The notes beneath the pieces were generated by a model. The model was not told where the DNA came from and ran no database searches. It was given only the letters and a program-made list of their open reading frames with translations. Source: Myxococcus stipitatus (lineage in GTDB: Bacteria; Myxococcota; Myxococcia; Myxococcales; Myxococcaceae). From it: a stretch of DNA of 64,000 nucleotides. This document shows positions 35,340-44,045 of this stretch, piece after piece (the first letter of the stretch is position 1; the number at the start of each line of letters is the position of its first letter). The position numbers and the translations under genes are program-made. The stretch covers positions 248,001 to 312,000 of the forward strand of contig NZ_JAKCFI010000002.1 in assembly GCF_021412625.1 (NCBI RefSeq), in the 5' to 3' direction.

Positions 35340-36932
35340 TCACCGTCCGCCGGGCTTCGGGCCGTCCGCTGGCTTGCCCTTCGACGGGGCGGCCACGGGC
35401 TGTCCGTGCCCCGGCCCCAGGATTCGCGGCAGGTACGTCGCGAAGTCGAAGTGGGGCGAGTTCTCCGGGTTGTGGCAGGTGACGCAGAGGGCCTCGCCGG
35501 GCGCGGCGACGATGTTGTCGGTGCTCGGCTCGTCCGCGTGCAGGGAGCCGGGGCCGTGGCAGCTCTCGCAGCCCACGTCCTCGCGCCCCGCCACCTTGTC
35601 GAGGCGGCACACGCCGCCGGGCTGCTCCCACCCGGTGACGTGGCACCCCACGCAGTTGAGGTGGAACTGCTTGCCCACCTCCTCCAGCGTCTCCCACGCG
35701 TGGTGGTGCTTCGACTTCTCCCACATGGGGAAGGCGTCCTCGTGGCAGGTGCGGCACGGCTCGTTGCCGACGAAGGCCGCCTTGCCCGGCGCGGGCGCGG
35801 GGCAGTCCTGTCCATGCTCCTTCGCCCACGCGAGGTTGAGCTTGCCCACCTCCGCGTCGTACTTCGCCACCAGCGATTGGGCCTCCGGCAGCGACGGCAG
35901 CCCCGACTCCAGCGGGACGAAGCGCACGGTGAAGCCGTTCACGTCGGGCGTCGTCGCGGGCGGCGTGGTCAGCAGGGCCTGCTTGCGCGCCACCAGCTCG
36001 TCGCGCTTGGCCTGCTTGAGGGCCTTGAGCTGTGGGTCGATGCCCGGGAGGTTGATCTCCTTGTCCAGCAGCGCGGCGCGCTGCTCCAGCGCCGCGACCT
36101 CGCGGTCCGTGTCGCCCTGACCCTTCTGGAACGTGAAGCGGCCTGGCTGGGGCGCGTAGGCCAGGTCCACGCGGACCAGCGAGCGCCCCTTGCTCTGGGG
36201 CGCAACCACCGGCACCGCGGAGCGCACCAGCCGGTTCTGCTCGCCCGCGAGCTCTGTCGCCGAGCGGGTCGCCACGAGCAGGTCCGCCGCCAGGCCCGGC
36301 GTGTCCGCCACCTTCTGGGCCTCCTCCAGTGGCAGGTCCACCAGCGCCAGGACGAAGTCGGCGCCCTCCGCGCGGGCGCGGGCGCTGGTGGCCACCAGCT
36401 GCTCCGCCGTGTCCGCCGCGACGACGCCCACCTTCCGGGGGCCCGCGGCGACGAGCTTCACCGCGCCCGGGGCGACCTCCGGCAGCCCGAGCCCCTCCCG
36501 GAAGCCGGCGCCGCGCGTGTCGTCGAGGGGACCGGTGGCGCGCGCGGCCAGCCCCATCATCCGCATCGCGTCCGCCAACGCCTTCGCCTTCAGCTCCTCC
36601 TGGGGGACCTGGCCCGGCTTGAGGGTCGCCTCGCCGAAGAGGCTGTTGCCGCCGTCGACATAGAGGACGGGCAGGGCGCCCTTGCGCGCCTCCCGCACCT
36701 GGAACGCCGCGCGCGCGATGCCACCGCGCATGTTCTCGCTGCAGCCACAGGGGCCGAGATAGCCCTGGGTATCCGCGGAGAGGAAGAGGATGGCGCCGGT
36801 CGCCGAGGAGGCGCTGGTCGCCGGGGTGCCCGCCTCGGCCTCGGGGGGGCGGGGGGGTGGATCCTTGCGCATGCACCCGGTGAGCACCACGCCCGCGAGG
36901 GCGGCGAGCAGGACGGGGCGCATCCGCGTCAC
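35340..36932 (-). CDS. Multiheme cytochrome c lipoprotein with a degenerate 5'-nucleotidase-like domain
   Basis: A 530-residue lipoprotein (lipobox LTGC). Residues 45-260 resemble the N-terminal metallophosphatase domain of 5'-nucleotidases (ILFLSADTQGYLGPCGC, then LYVDGGNSLFG), but the second metal site reads DGGN instead of DAGD and no GNHE motif is seen, so phosphatase activity is doubtful. The C-terminal 170 residues carry four CxxCH heme sites (CRTCH, CVGCH, CESCH, CVTCH) with extra histidines (KHHHAWE), as in cytochrome c554-like proteins. It is an outer-facing electron carrier. Its ATG overlaps the stop of the CheY-like gene by four bases. Confidence 0.88.
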   Translation of the reverse strand: MTRMRPVLLAALAGVVLTGCMRKDPPPRPPEAEAGTPATSASSATGAILFLSADTQGYLGPCGCSENMRGGIARAAFQVREARKGALPVLYVDGGNSLFGEATLKPGQVPQEELKAKALADAMRMMGLAARATGPLDDTRGAGFREGLGLPEVAPGAVKLVAAGPRKVGVVAADTAEQLVATSARARAEGADFVLALVDLPLEEAQKVADTPGLAADLLVATRSATELAGEQNRLVRSAVPVVAPQSKGRSLVRVDLAYAPQPGRFTFQKGQGDTDREVAALEQRAALLDKEINLPGIDPQLKALKQAKRDELVARKQALLTTPPATTPDVNGFTVRFVPLESGLPSLPEAQSLVAKYDAEVGKLNLAWAKEHGQDCPAPAPGKAAFVGNEPCRTCHEDAFPMWEKSKHHHAWETLEEVGKQFHLNCVGCHVTGWEQPGGVCRLDKVAGREDVGCESCHGPGSLHADEPSTDNIVAAPGEALCVTCHNPENSPHFDFATYLPRILGPGHGQPVAAPSKGKPADGPKPGGR

Positions 36933-37312
36933 CAGAGGATGCTCTGCACCAGTTCGTCGATCTTCTCGCCCATGGCCTCCAGCCCGTTCACCTTCGACAG
37001 GGAGCCGTCGGCGCCCACCTGCTCGGCCAGCTTGGACAGCTCGTCGTCGGGCAGGCTGGAGAACAGCACGATGGGGATGTCCTGCGTGCCGTATTCGTTC
37101 TTCAAGGTGCGGCAGATGTCGGTGCCCTTGGCCTCGGGCATGTGGATGTCCGTGAGGATGAGGTCCGGCCGCCAGCTCTGGAGCGTCTTCTCGAACTCCA
37201 TGAGCGTGGAGGTGGCGACGACCTCATAGCCGCGCGCCTCCAGCACGGCCTTCTCCATGGCCAGCGTGATTTCGCTGTCGTCAATCAGGAGGATTCTTCG
37301 CTTCTCGGACAC
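36929..37312 (-). CDS. Single-domain response regulator (CheY-like)
   Basis: A 127-residue receiver domain and nothing else. The acidic pair is in LLIDDSE, the phospho-acceptor Asp in LILTDIHMP, the switch Ser/Thr in VLFSS and the lysine in LSKVNG. It has no output domain, so it acts by binding a partner. The GTG start at 37312 has a good site (GGAAGG). It is the first gene of a two-gene operon with the multiheme lipoprotein, an unusual pairing, and is divergent from the MscS channel gene. Confidence 0.92.
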   Translation of the reverse strand: MSEKRRILLIDDSEITLAMEKAVLEARGYEVVATSTLMEFEKTLQSWRPDLILTDIHMPEAKGTDICRTLKNEYGTQDIPIVLFSSLPDDELSKLAEQVGADGSLSKVNGLEAMGEKIDELVQSILW

Positions 37313-37495
37313 GTCGACCTTCCTTCGGGGCCGTTTCTTATCCTACCCCCACGCGGCGCACCAATGCCTTTCCCACGCCCCGGGAAGGGCCCCGGCGCCG
37401 CGGTCGCGCGAGGTCCTCCGCCCGTCGCCCGCTCCCCAGGGGGGCGGCCCGGACTTCTTCCGGCAAACGCGTCGAAAAAGAGTAAGGAAGACCCC

Positions 37496-39139
37496 ATGAT
37501 GCACCGAGACAGCCGGGCCTGGGTGGCCCTCCTCCTGGTCTGGAGCGCCCTGTGGGCCGTGCCCGCCGGGGCCCTCAATGGCGGGCTGGCCATGCCGGCC
37601 AACCCGGTGGACCGGCAGACGCCCCACGCCACCGTGCAGGGCTTCCTGTCCGCCGCGCATCGGGGCGACTACGCCACCGCCGAGCACTACCTCGACCTGG
37701 ACTTCATCCCCCGGGACCAGCAGGCCGAGCGGGGCTTCCAGCTGGCGCGCCGGCTCAAGTTCGTGCTGGACCGCAAGCTGGCCATCGACCTGTCGTCGGT
37801 GAACAAGACGCCGGAGGGGGATCCGGCGGACCCGCGCTACGACCAGCTCGGCGTCATCACCCTGGAGGGCGCCAGCGTCCCCATCCGCCTGCAGCGCGTG
37901 TCGCAGGCCGGGGAACACGTCTGGGTCTTCAGCGAACCCACCGTGAAGATGGTGGACGCGCTCTTCGAGGCGTACGGGCCCCGCGTGGCGGAGTGGCTGC
38001 CGCCCGTCTTCTTCTCCGGGACGGTGCTGGGGCTGGAGCCGTGGCAGTGGCTGGGGGTCCTGGTGACGCTGGTGGGCGCGCTGGGACTGGCGATGGTGCT
38101 GGAGCGCGTGGCGCTGGCCTTCGGGCTGCGGCTGGCGCGCTGGACGCGCGTCAACCTGGACGATCAGATGGTGGCCGCGGGCCGGGGGCCGCTGCGGCTG
38201 CCCTTCTTCGCCATCCTGCTGGCGGCGGGCACGTCGTTCCTGCTGCTGCCCCGGCCGATGCAGACGCTGTTCAACCGGGTGAGCTACTCGCTGCTCATCG
38301 TCTCGGTGGCGTGGTTCATCCTGCGCTTCCTGCGGGTGTTCTCCACCTTCGTGCAGACCCGGGTGTCCTCGGAGACGCGGGACCCGGCGCGCGCCCGCTC
38401 GCTGCGCACCCAGTTCGCGGTGCTTCGCGCCGTCTTCGAGGCGGCGACGTACGTGGTGGCCGCGGCGCTGCTCCTCATGCAGTTCGAGGTGGTGCGCAAC
38501 GTGGGCGTGTCGCTGCTGGCCTCCGCCGGCATCGCCGGCCTGGTGCTCGGCCTGGCGGCGCAGAAGTCCATCTCCACGTTGCTGGCCGGCATCCAGCTGT
38601 CCATCACCCAGCCGGTGCGCATCGGCGACCAGGTGGTGGTGGAGACCGAGTTCGGCACCGTGGAGGAAATCACCCTGACGTACGTGGTGCTGCGCGTCTG
38701 GGACCAGCGGCGGATGATCATCCCCATCACCTACTTCCTCGACAAGCCGTTCCAGAACTGGAGCAAGTCGAGCCCGGAGCTGCTCGGCGCCGTCACCCTC
38801 CAGGTGGACTACTCCACGGACATCGACGCCCTGCGCGCCGAGCTCTCGCGCATCCTGGAGCAGGACTCGCGGGGCCTGTGGGACCGGCGGCTCCAGACGG
38901 TCGTGGTGCTGGAGGCCCAGGACCGCACCCTCACCGTGCGCGCCCTGGTGAGCGCCGCCAACCCCGACAAGCTCTTCGAGCTGCGCTGCCTCGTGCGCGA
39001 GCGCCTGGTCGCCTTCCTGCGCCAGCGGCCCCAGTGGCTGCCCTTCACCCGCACCGAGTCAAGAACCGCGCCCCAGCCCGTTTCTCCTGCGCCCGAGGAA
39101 ATTCCGCCGGAATCCCAGGGCCTGGGACCCCGCTCATGA
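37496..39139 (+). CDS. MscS-family mechanosensitive ion channel
   Basis: A 547-residue channel. A cleavable signal (LLLVWSALWAVPAGA) leads to a periplasmic domain of about 150 residues, then five hydrophobic helices; the last, pore-lining helix is SLLASAGIAGLVLGLAAQKS, followed by the hallmark ISTLLAGIQLSITQPVRIGD of the MscS beta domain. It lets small solutes out during osmotic downshift. The large N-terminal domain puts it with MscM/YbiO-like channels. The start ATG is preceded by AAGGAAG; the next codon is also ATG. Confidence 0.92.
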   Translation: MMHRDSRAWVALLLVWSALWAVPAGALNGGLAMPANPVDRQTPHATVQGFLSAAHRGDYATAEHYLDLDFIPRDQQAERGFQLARRLKFVLDRKLAIDLSSVNKTPEGDPADPRYDQLGVITLEGASVPIRLQRVSQAGEHVWVFSEPTVKMVDALFEAYGPRVAEWLPPVFFSGTVLGLEPWQWLGVLVTLVGALGLAMVLERVALAFGLRLARWTRVNLDDQMVAAGRGPLRLPFFAILLAAGTSFLLLPRPMQTLFNRVSYSLLIVSVAWFILRFLRVFSTFVQTRVSSETRDPARARSLRTQFAVLRAVFEAATYVVAAALLLMQFEVVRNVGVSLLASAGIAGLVLGLAAQKSISTLLAGIQLSITQPVRIGDQVVVETEFGTVEEITLTYVVLRVWDQRRMIIPITYFLDKPFQNWSKSSPELLGAVTLQVDYSTDIDALRAELSRILEQDSRGLWDRRLQTVVVLEAQDRTLTVRALVSAANPDKLFELRCLVRERLVAFLRQRPQWLPFTRTESRTAPQPVSPAPEEIPPESQGLGPRS

Positions 39140-39258
39140 GGTGTGGGATGGGCGTGACATGGAGTGCTTGCCTGGGCGTGGGGCCTCTTGAATATTGGGC
39201 CGGACGCGTCGTCAGAGCGTTGGAATTTTCGCACCTACCGCATGTGGGAGTCTTCGAG

Positions 39259-39846
39259 ATGAAGCGTCATTCCAGGTTGTGCGGAGCCCTTGTCCTGTTG
39301 GCCGCCGCGGTGCCGCTGACCGCGGGCGCGCAGGAGCGGGGCCGCACGGACGGGCCCGAGGGGTCCGAGTACGGCAAGGGGGGCTACTCCGGCTCGAACA
39401 GCGCGGGGGTCTCCTTCCAGCTGGATTGGGGCGCGGCCATCAACGCCGAGGAGCCGTCCCGGGATGCCCCGGAGGGTCCGCCGCTCTATCTGGGCGGCAC
39501 CGTGTCCTGGTGGGGCGCGGACTGGTTCGCGCTGGACGCGAACGCGACCTACGTCTTCGACGGCGGGCGCTTCGTGGCCTCGGTGGGCCCGCGCTTCCGC
39601 TCGTGGGGCTGGCCGGTGGTGTTCTCCGCGGGCATTCGCGCGGGCGCCATCTACACCCCGGAGTACGTGAACTCCTCGCGTGAGAAGGAGGAGCTGCACT
39701 TCGGCATCTCCCCCCACGTGGGCGCGGAGGTGCTCGTCGGCCACCGGGACAACATCTCCCTGGGGCTGCACTACACGCCGGACATCCCCATCGGCGGGCC
39801 GGGCGTCACGCACCGGCTGGGGATGTCCGTGGGGTACCGGTTCTAG
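39259..39846 (+). CDS. Outer-membrane beta-barrel-like protein, unknown function
   Basis: A 195-residue protein with a signal peptide (ALVLLAAAVPLTAGAQE) and a body made of alternating short strands, rich in Gly, Tyr, Trp and Ser, ending in the aromatic GMSVGYRF. A final Phe is the classical recognition signal of outer-membrane barrels. I do not recognise the family. GGGAG is eight bases before the ATG. It heads a four-gene run (gaps of 18, 14 and 4 bases) with LpoB and a COG3014-like lipoprotein, so an envelope role is likely. Confidence 0.78.
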   Translation: MKRHSRLCGALVLLAAAVPLTAGAQERGRTDGPEGSEYGKGGYSGSNSAGVSFQLDWGAAINAEEPSRDAPEGPPLYLGGTVSWWGADWFALDANATYVFDGGRFVASVGPRFRSWGWPVVFSAGIRAGAIYTPEYVNSSREKEELHFGISPHVGAEVLVGHRDNISLGLHYTPDIPIGGPGVTHRLGMSVGYRF

Positions 39847-39864
39847 AACAGGGGAGGTCCCGAA

Positions 39865-40695
39865 ATGATTGCCCAAGTCCTCGCCGCGACCCTGGCGCTG
39901 GCCTCCGGTCAGGCGTCCATCAGCGTGCCGATGTCCGGTTCGGGCCCGACGGTGGGTCTGCCGTTCCCGTCGAGCAGCGTGCAGACGTACAACATCATCC
40001 AGTGGGATCCGAACAACCTGCCGCGCATCTACGAGCGCTCGGACCAGCTCCCGTTGACGGACGAGGAGCTGACGAAGCTGTCGCAGGCGGGGTTCGAGCC
40101 CGCGCAGCTGGTGAAGATGATCGAGGAGCGGCGCTGCGCGTGTGACGCGAGCGCGGACGGCCTCATCCGGCTGAAGAAGGCGGGGGTGGACAAGAACGTG
40201 CTGGCGGCGGTGTCGCGCCACGGCCTGGCGCCCAACCGCGAGCTGAACCTGCTGGTGACGCTGGACTTCACCGGCGAGAGCCGCACCGCCCGCGAGGCCT
40301 TCCTCTACTTCTTCGTCGAGGACGGCGACGTCACGCGCGTCTTCAGCGCCAACATCCCGGAGCTGCTGCAGCGCCGCAACCGCCACGAGTCGATGGTGGA
40401 CCGCAGCGACATCCTCGTCGCCCGCACGGTGCGCCGCGTGGAGCTGGCGGGCCGCGTGCCGCTGAAGACGTACGGCAAGCACACGGTGCTGGTGGCCGCC
40501 AGCGCCAGCCCCACGCTCACCCACCCCTCGCAGCTCAACGACCAGGAGCGGGCGAAGGCGCAGACCTACACCTTCGACTATCCCCGGGCCTCGCTCCAGA
40601 GCCTGTGCCGCCTGACCGCCGGGTACCGGCGTGACGCGGTGCTGGCCTACAAGTGGAACTTCGAGGGAAGCCGCTTCGAATGCGAATGGAACTAG
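39865..40695 (+). CDS. Secreted protein of the lpoB operon, unknown function
   Basis: A 276-residue protein with a weak signal sequence (MIAQVLAATLALASGQA). Residues 60-125 form a helical module (LTDEELTKLSQAGFEPAQL, then IRLKKAGVDKNVLAAVSRHG) that looks like two related short helix-hairpins, followed by a beta-rich region (LNLLVTLDFTG, FLYFFVEDGDV). A Cys pair (RRCACD) lies at the junction. I do not recognise it. A strong site (GGGGAGG) precedes the ATG. Confidence 0.78.
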   Translation: MIAQVLAATLALASGQASISVPMSGSGPTVGLPFPSSSVQTYNIIQWDPNNLPRIYERSDQLPLTDEELTKLSQAGFEPAQLVKMIEERRCACDASADGLIRLKKAGVDKNVLAAVSRHGLAPNRELNLLVTLDFTGESRTAREAFLYFFVEDGDVTRVFSANIPELLQRRNRHESMVDRSDILVARTVRRVELAGRVPLKTYGKHTVLVAASASPTLTHPSQLNDQERAKAQTYTFDYPRASLQSLCRLTAGYRRDAVLAYKWNFEGSRFECEWN

Positions 40696-40709
40696 GAGTC
40701 ACCCCCACC

Positions 40710-41318
40710 ATGAAGACCCATCGTCTGATTCTGTCCGCCTGCCTCGCCCTGTCGCTCGCCGCGTGCGGGGGCCCGCGCGCGTTCACCCGCGGCACCTACG
40801 AGGACCCGAACGAAATCGAGATGCTGTCGGACCAGTTCAACGAGAACGACCTGCAGCTCATCGCCAAGAAGATGGCGGAGTCGCTGGCGGGCTCGCCTCG
40901 CTTCAGCCAGCCGCGTCCGGACGGCTCGCTGCCCATCGTCCTGGTGGGCAAGCTGAAGAACAGCACTTCCGAGCACATCGACATGCGCTCGCTGGGGGAC
41001 AAGATCCAGACGGCGCTGGCGCAGACGGGCCGCTTCGCGATGGTGGACCAGGCCGCGCGCCAGGACATCGCCGAGGAGTACGAGTACCAGAACTCCGGCT
41101 ATGTGAACCCGAACGCCGCCAAGGGTCCGGGCCAGCAGGTCTCCGTGGACTTCCTGATGACGGGGGACCTGGCCTCCATCATCCAGGAGGTCGGCCGGGA
41201 CAAGCTCGTGTACTACAAGATGACGGCCAAGCTCAGCAACGTGCGCACCGGCCTCATCGAGTGGACGGACGAGAAGCAGCTGCGCAAGAAGTTCGAGAAG
41301 CGCGGGGTGAGCTGGTAG
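40710..41318 (+). CDS. lpoB: LpoB-like lipoprotein, penicillin-binding protein activator
   Basis: A 202-residue lipoprotein with lipobox LAAC. The body matches the LpoB/YcfM pattern: LPIVLVGKLKNSTSEHIDM, DKIQTALAQTGRFAMVD, and VDFLMTGDLASIIQEV, a TolB-N-like alpha/beta fold. In gamma-proteobacteria LpoB sits in the outer membrane and reaches through the peptidoglycan to switch on PBP1b. The ATG at 40710 follows TAGGAG. The next gene, a COG3014-like lipoprotein, starts four bases after this stop; that pairing is also seen near lpoB elsewhere, as far as I recall. Confidence 0.88.
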   Translation: MKTHRLILSACLALSLAACGGPRAFTRGTYEDPNEIEMLSDQFNENDLQLIAKKMAESLAGSPRFSQPRPDGSLPIVLVGKLKNSTSEHIDMRSLGDKIQTALAQTGRFAMVDQAARQDIAEEYEYQNSGYVNPNAAKGPGQQVSVDFLMTGDLASIIQEVGRDKLVYYKMTAKLSNVRTGLIEWTDEKQLRKKFEKRGVSW

Positions 41319-41322
41319 CTCC

Positions 41323-42576
41323 ATGACCTCCGCCCACCGCTCCGGAGCGCGCCCCCGAGGCTGGAGCGCGCTCGCGCTGGTGAGCGTGCTCCTCCTGTCG
41401 GGCTGCGCGGGTGACTACGTGGCGCGCACGCGAGGAGTGCGCGCCGCGTATCAGTCCGAGGACTATCCGCAGGCCCTGGAGGTGCTGGATGCCGTGGCCC
41501 GAGAGGGCACGGAGAAGGACCAGCTCCTGATACTGCTCGACCGGGGCATGGTGCTGCACACCGCCGGCCGGTGGGCGGAGAGCAACGCCGTGCTCGAGGA
41601 GGCGGAGAAGCTCAGCGCCCAGCTCGACTACGTCTCCGTCACCGAGGAGGCGGGGGCGCTGCTCTCCAACGAGCGCCAGCGCGCCTACCGGGGGGAGGAC
41701 TTCGAGAAGCTGATGATCTCCGTCGTCCAGGCGCTCAACTACGCGAAGCTGGGCGACGACGAGGCGGCCATGGTGGAGGTGCGCCAGGTCAACGAGCGCC
41801 TCCAGAAGATGGTGATGGACGAGAAGAAGCCCTACGAGCAGCTCGCCATCGCCCGCTACCTCGGAGGCGTCATCCGCGAGGACCAGCACGACTGGGACTC
41901 GGCCTTCATCGACTACGCGAAGGCGTACGAGCTGGCGCCGGGGATGGGCGCGCTCGTGGAGCCGCTGCTGCGGCTGGCGAAGCAGACGGGCCGCGACGAC
42001 ACCTATCGCGAGCTCGTGGAGAAGTTCCCGGACGTCCCCCACACGCCGCTCACCGCGGGGGAGGGGCAGGTCGTCGTGGTGGTGGAGGCGGGCCTGTCCC
42101 CGGAGAAGCAACGCGCCTCGCGCGAATACGGCGGGGGGGGCGGCCTCATCGAGGTCCCCGTCTACCGCGACCGTGGCGGCGCCCCGGTGGTGAGCGTCCA
42201 GCTGGGAGAGGCGCGGGCGCGGGCGGTGACGGTGACGTCCCTGGCGAACGTCGCGCGGCTGCATCTGGACACCCGCATCGGGGGCATGCTGGCCAAGCAG
42301 CTGGCGGGCGTCGCGTTGAAGGCGGGCGTGGCCGCGGGCGTGGGCGCCCTCACGAAGAGCGAGGAGGTGGGCGCGCTCGCCTTCCTGCTGCTCAACGCCG
42401 CCAACGCCCCAGACCTGCGCTCCTGGCTTTCCCTGCCGGCGGAGTTCCAGGTGGCCCGCTTCCGGGTGGCGCCAGGGAGCCACACCGTGCGTGTGGTGGC
42501 GGGAGGTCGGGAGACGGTGCACCCGGTGGAAGTCCAGGCGGGAAGGGTGGAGCTGTTGGTGGTGCGGCGCTATTAA
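41323..42576 (+). CDS. COG3014-like TPR lipoprotein
   Basis: A 417-residue lipoprotein (lipobox LSGC). Residues 40-220 are helical TPR-like repeats (YPQALEVLDAVAREG, AIARYLGGVIREDQHDWDSA). Residues 235-417 form a beta-rich domain with VVVVVEAGLSP, a glycine-rich patch and a hydrophobic segment (VALKAGVAAGVGAL), ending in a PEGA-like strand pattern. This arrangement is that of COG3014 proteins, which occur beside lpoB. Its exact role in cell-wall synthesis is unknown to me. It is the last gene of the operon. Confidence 0.82.
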   Translation: MTSAHRSGARPRGWSALALVSVLLLSGCAGDYVARTRGVRAAYQSEDYPQALEVLDAVAREGTEKDQLLILLDRGMVLHTAGRWAESNAVLEEAEKLSAQLDYVSVTEEAGALLSNERQRAYRGEDFEKLMISVVQALNYAKLGDDEAAMVEVRQVNERLQKMVMDEKKPYEQLAIARYLGGVIREDQHDWDSAFIDYAKAYELAPGMGALVEPLLRLAKQTGRDDTYRELVEKFPDVPHTPLTAGEGQVVVVVEAGLSPEKQRASREYGGGGGLIEVPVYRDRGGAPVVSVQLGEARARAVTVTSLANVARLHLDTRIGGMLAKQLAGVALKAGVAAGVGALTKSEEVGALAFLLLNAANAPDLRSWLSLPAEFQVARFRVAPGSHTVRVVAGGRETVHPVEVQAGRVELLVVRRY

Positions 42577-42607
42577 CCCGGCGGTTTTGTTGTAGGGTGC
42601 GCGCCCC

Positions 42608-43393
42608 ATGTCGGTCCTGGCCACGACGGCCCTCTACTCCCTCATCATCGTCATCGGCGCGCTGCTGGGCGCGGTGGCCGTCGTGTGGAACGAGCGCGCC
42701 ACGCACATGGTGCGCTTCCTGGCCTTCGCCGCGGGCGTGATGCTGGGCGCCGCGTTCTTCCACATGCTGCCGGAGGCGTACGCCGGCGGCGGGTGGTGGG
42801 CCTTCGCGTTGATGCCCGCGGGCTTCGTCTTCCTGCTGGTGCTCGAGCGCTACCTCGTGGCGCACGCGGGCGAGGACCTGCCCGGGGACCACATGTCCGG
42901 CCACGGGCGGTCCGCGCAGCAGGCGGGGCAGGTGCTCGGGCTCACCGCGTTCCTCGGGTTGTCGACGCACACGCTGTTCGACGGCATCGCCCTGGGCTCG
43001 GCGGTGGAGGAGGGCGTGGGGTTGATGGCGCTGCTGGCCATCGTCGCCCACAAGGTGCCCTCCGCGCTGTCGCTGGCGTCCATCCTCAAGTCGGAGGGGC
43101 GCTCGCGCGGCGGCATCCTGCTGCTCTCCGCGCTCTATGGGGCGATGGTGCCCGCGGGCGCGCTGCTGTACTTCGTCTTCGACGCGATGCTGCACTTCGA
43201 GAGCCTGGCGCCCAAGGCGCTGTCCTTCTCCGCGGGGACGTTCCTCTACATCGCCGTGTCGGACCTGCTGCCGCACGTGCACCGGCACGGCAAGGACCAG
43301 CCGGGGCGCAACGTGCTGGCGCTCTTCGTGGGCCTGGCCCTGATGTTCCTGCTGGCGCGCTGGGTGGGGCACCCGGGGCACCCCGGCCACTGA
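42608..43393 (+). CDS. ZIP-family divalent metal transporter
   Basis: A 261-residue membrane protein with seven to eight helices. The ZIP metal site is visible in helix IV (STHTLFDGIALGSA) and helix V (VAHKVPSALSLA), where H-x-x-x-D/E-type ligands line the path. A short His-bearing loop (GDHMSGHGRS) lies between helices III and IV. The C-terminal end is His/Gly/Pro (GHPGHPGH). It probably takes up zinc or iron. No ribosome site is evident in the 31-base gap, so a leaderless or very short leader transcript is possible. Confidence 0.92.
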   Translation: MSVLATTALYSLIIVIGALLGAVAVVWNERATHMVRFLAFAAGVMLGAAFFHMLPEAYAGGGWWAFALMPAGFVFLLVLERYLVAHAGEDLPGDHMSGHGRSAQQAGQVLGLTAFLGLSTHTLFDGIALGSAVEEGVGLMALLAIVAHKVPSALSLASILKSEGRSRGGILLLSALYGAMVPAGALLYFVFDAMLHFESLAPKALSFSAGTFLYIAVSDLLPHVHRHGKDQPGRNVLALFVGLALMFLLARWVGHPGHPGH

Positions 43394-43591
43394 CGCGCCG
43401 TCGCCGTCCCGCGTCCTCGCTCGTCCCTCCCGTGGCTCCGGCGGGAGAGGGGAATCCCGGCGCCCGGTCGTCCGCCTGGGAGGACGCTGCGCGCGGAGTG
43501 GAGCGGGAGCACCCTTCGAGCAGACTTCGGCTGGAGCGGCGCGTGGCTCGCGCGTCGACTCGGGGTCGAGCGCAAGGAGAGGCACCCGGCC

Positions 43592-44029
43592 ATGCTCACC
43601 GTGGGAGACCTGATGACCCGCGACGTCATCACGCTGGACGAAGCGGATGACCTGTTGCGCGGCGATGACTTGTTGAAGCTCAACCACATCCGGCACCTGC
43701 CGGTGGTGCGCGAGGGCCGGCTGGTGGGGCTGGTCAGCCACCGCGACCTCATCCGCGCCCTGGCCCGGCAGGCGGGCGCGCCTCGCTTCGAGCCGGTGTC
43801 CGTCACGTCCATCATGTCCCGGGACGTGGTGACGGTGAGGCCGGACCTCTCCGTCCAGGACGCCATCTACAAGCTGCTGGACCACCGCTTCGGCTGCCTG
43901 CCCGTCGTCGACACGGGAGGCCGGCTGGTGGGCATCATCACCGAGGCGGACTTCATGCGCATGGCCGTCCGGCTGCTGGAGTCCGCCGAGGCGCGACGGG
44001 GCGAATCCATGGGGGCTTCCGCCCCGTGA
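43592..44029 (+). CDS. CBS-domain pair protein
   Basis: A 145-residue protein consisting of two CBS motifs: VGDLMTRDVITLDEADD...HIRHLPVV and VTSIMSRDVVTVRPDLSVQD...RFGCLPVVD, each ending in a G-x-x-D segment (LVGLVSHRDLI, LVGIITEADFM). Stand-alone CBS pairs bind adenine nucleotides and regulate other proteins. AAGGAGAGG precedes the ATG. The membrane protein gene 16 bases downstream is probably co-transcribed. Confidence 0.93.
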   Translation: MLTVGDLMTRDVITLDEADDLLRGDDLLKLNHIRHLPVVREGRLVGLVSHRDLIRALARQAGAPRFEPVSVTSIMSRDVVTVRPDLSVQDAIYKLLDHRFGCLPVVDTGGRLVGIITEADFMRMAVRLLESAEARRGESMGASAP

Positions 44030-44045
44030 GCGGAGGGCCTCCCGC

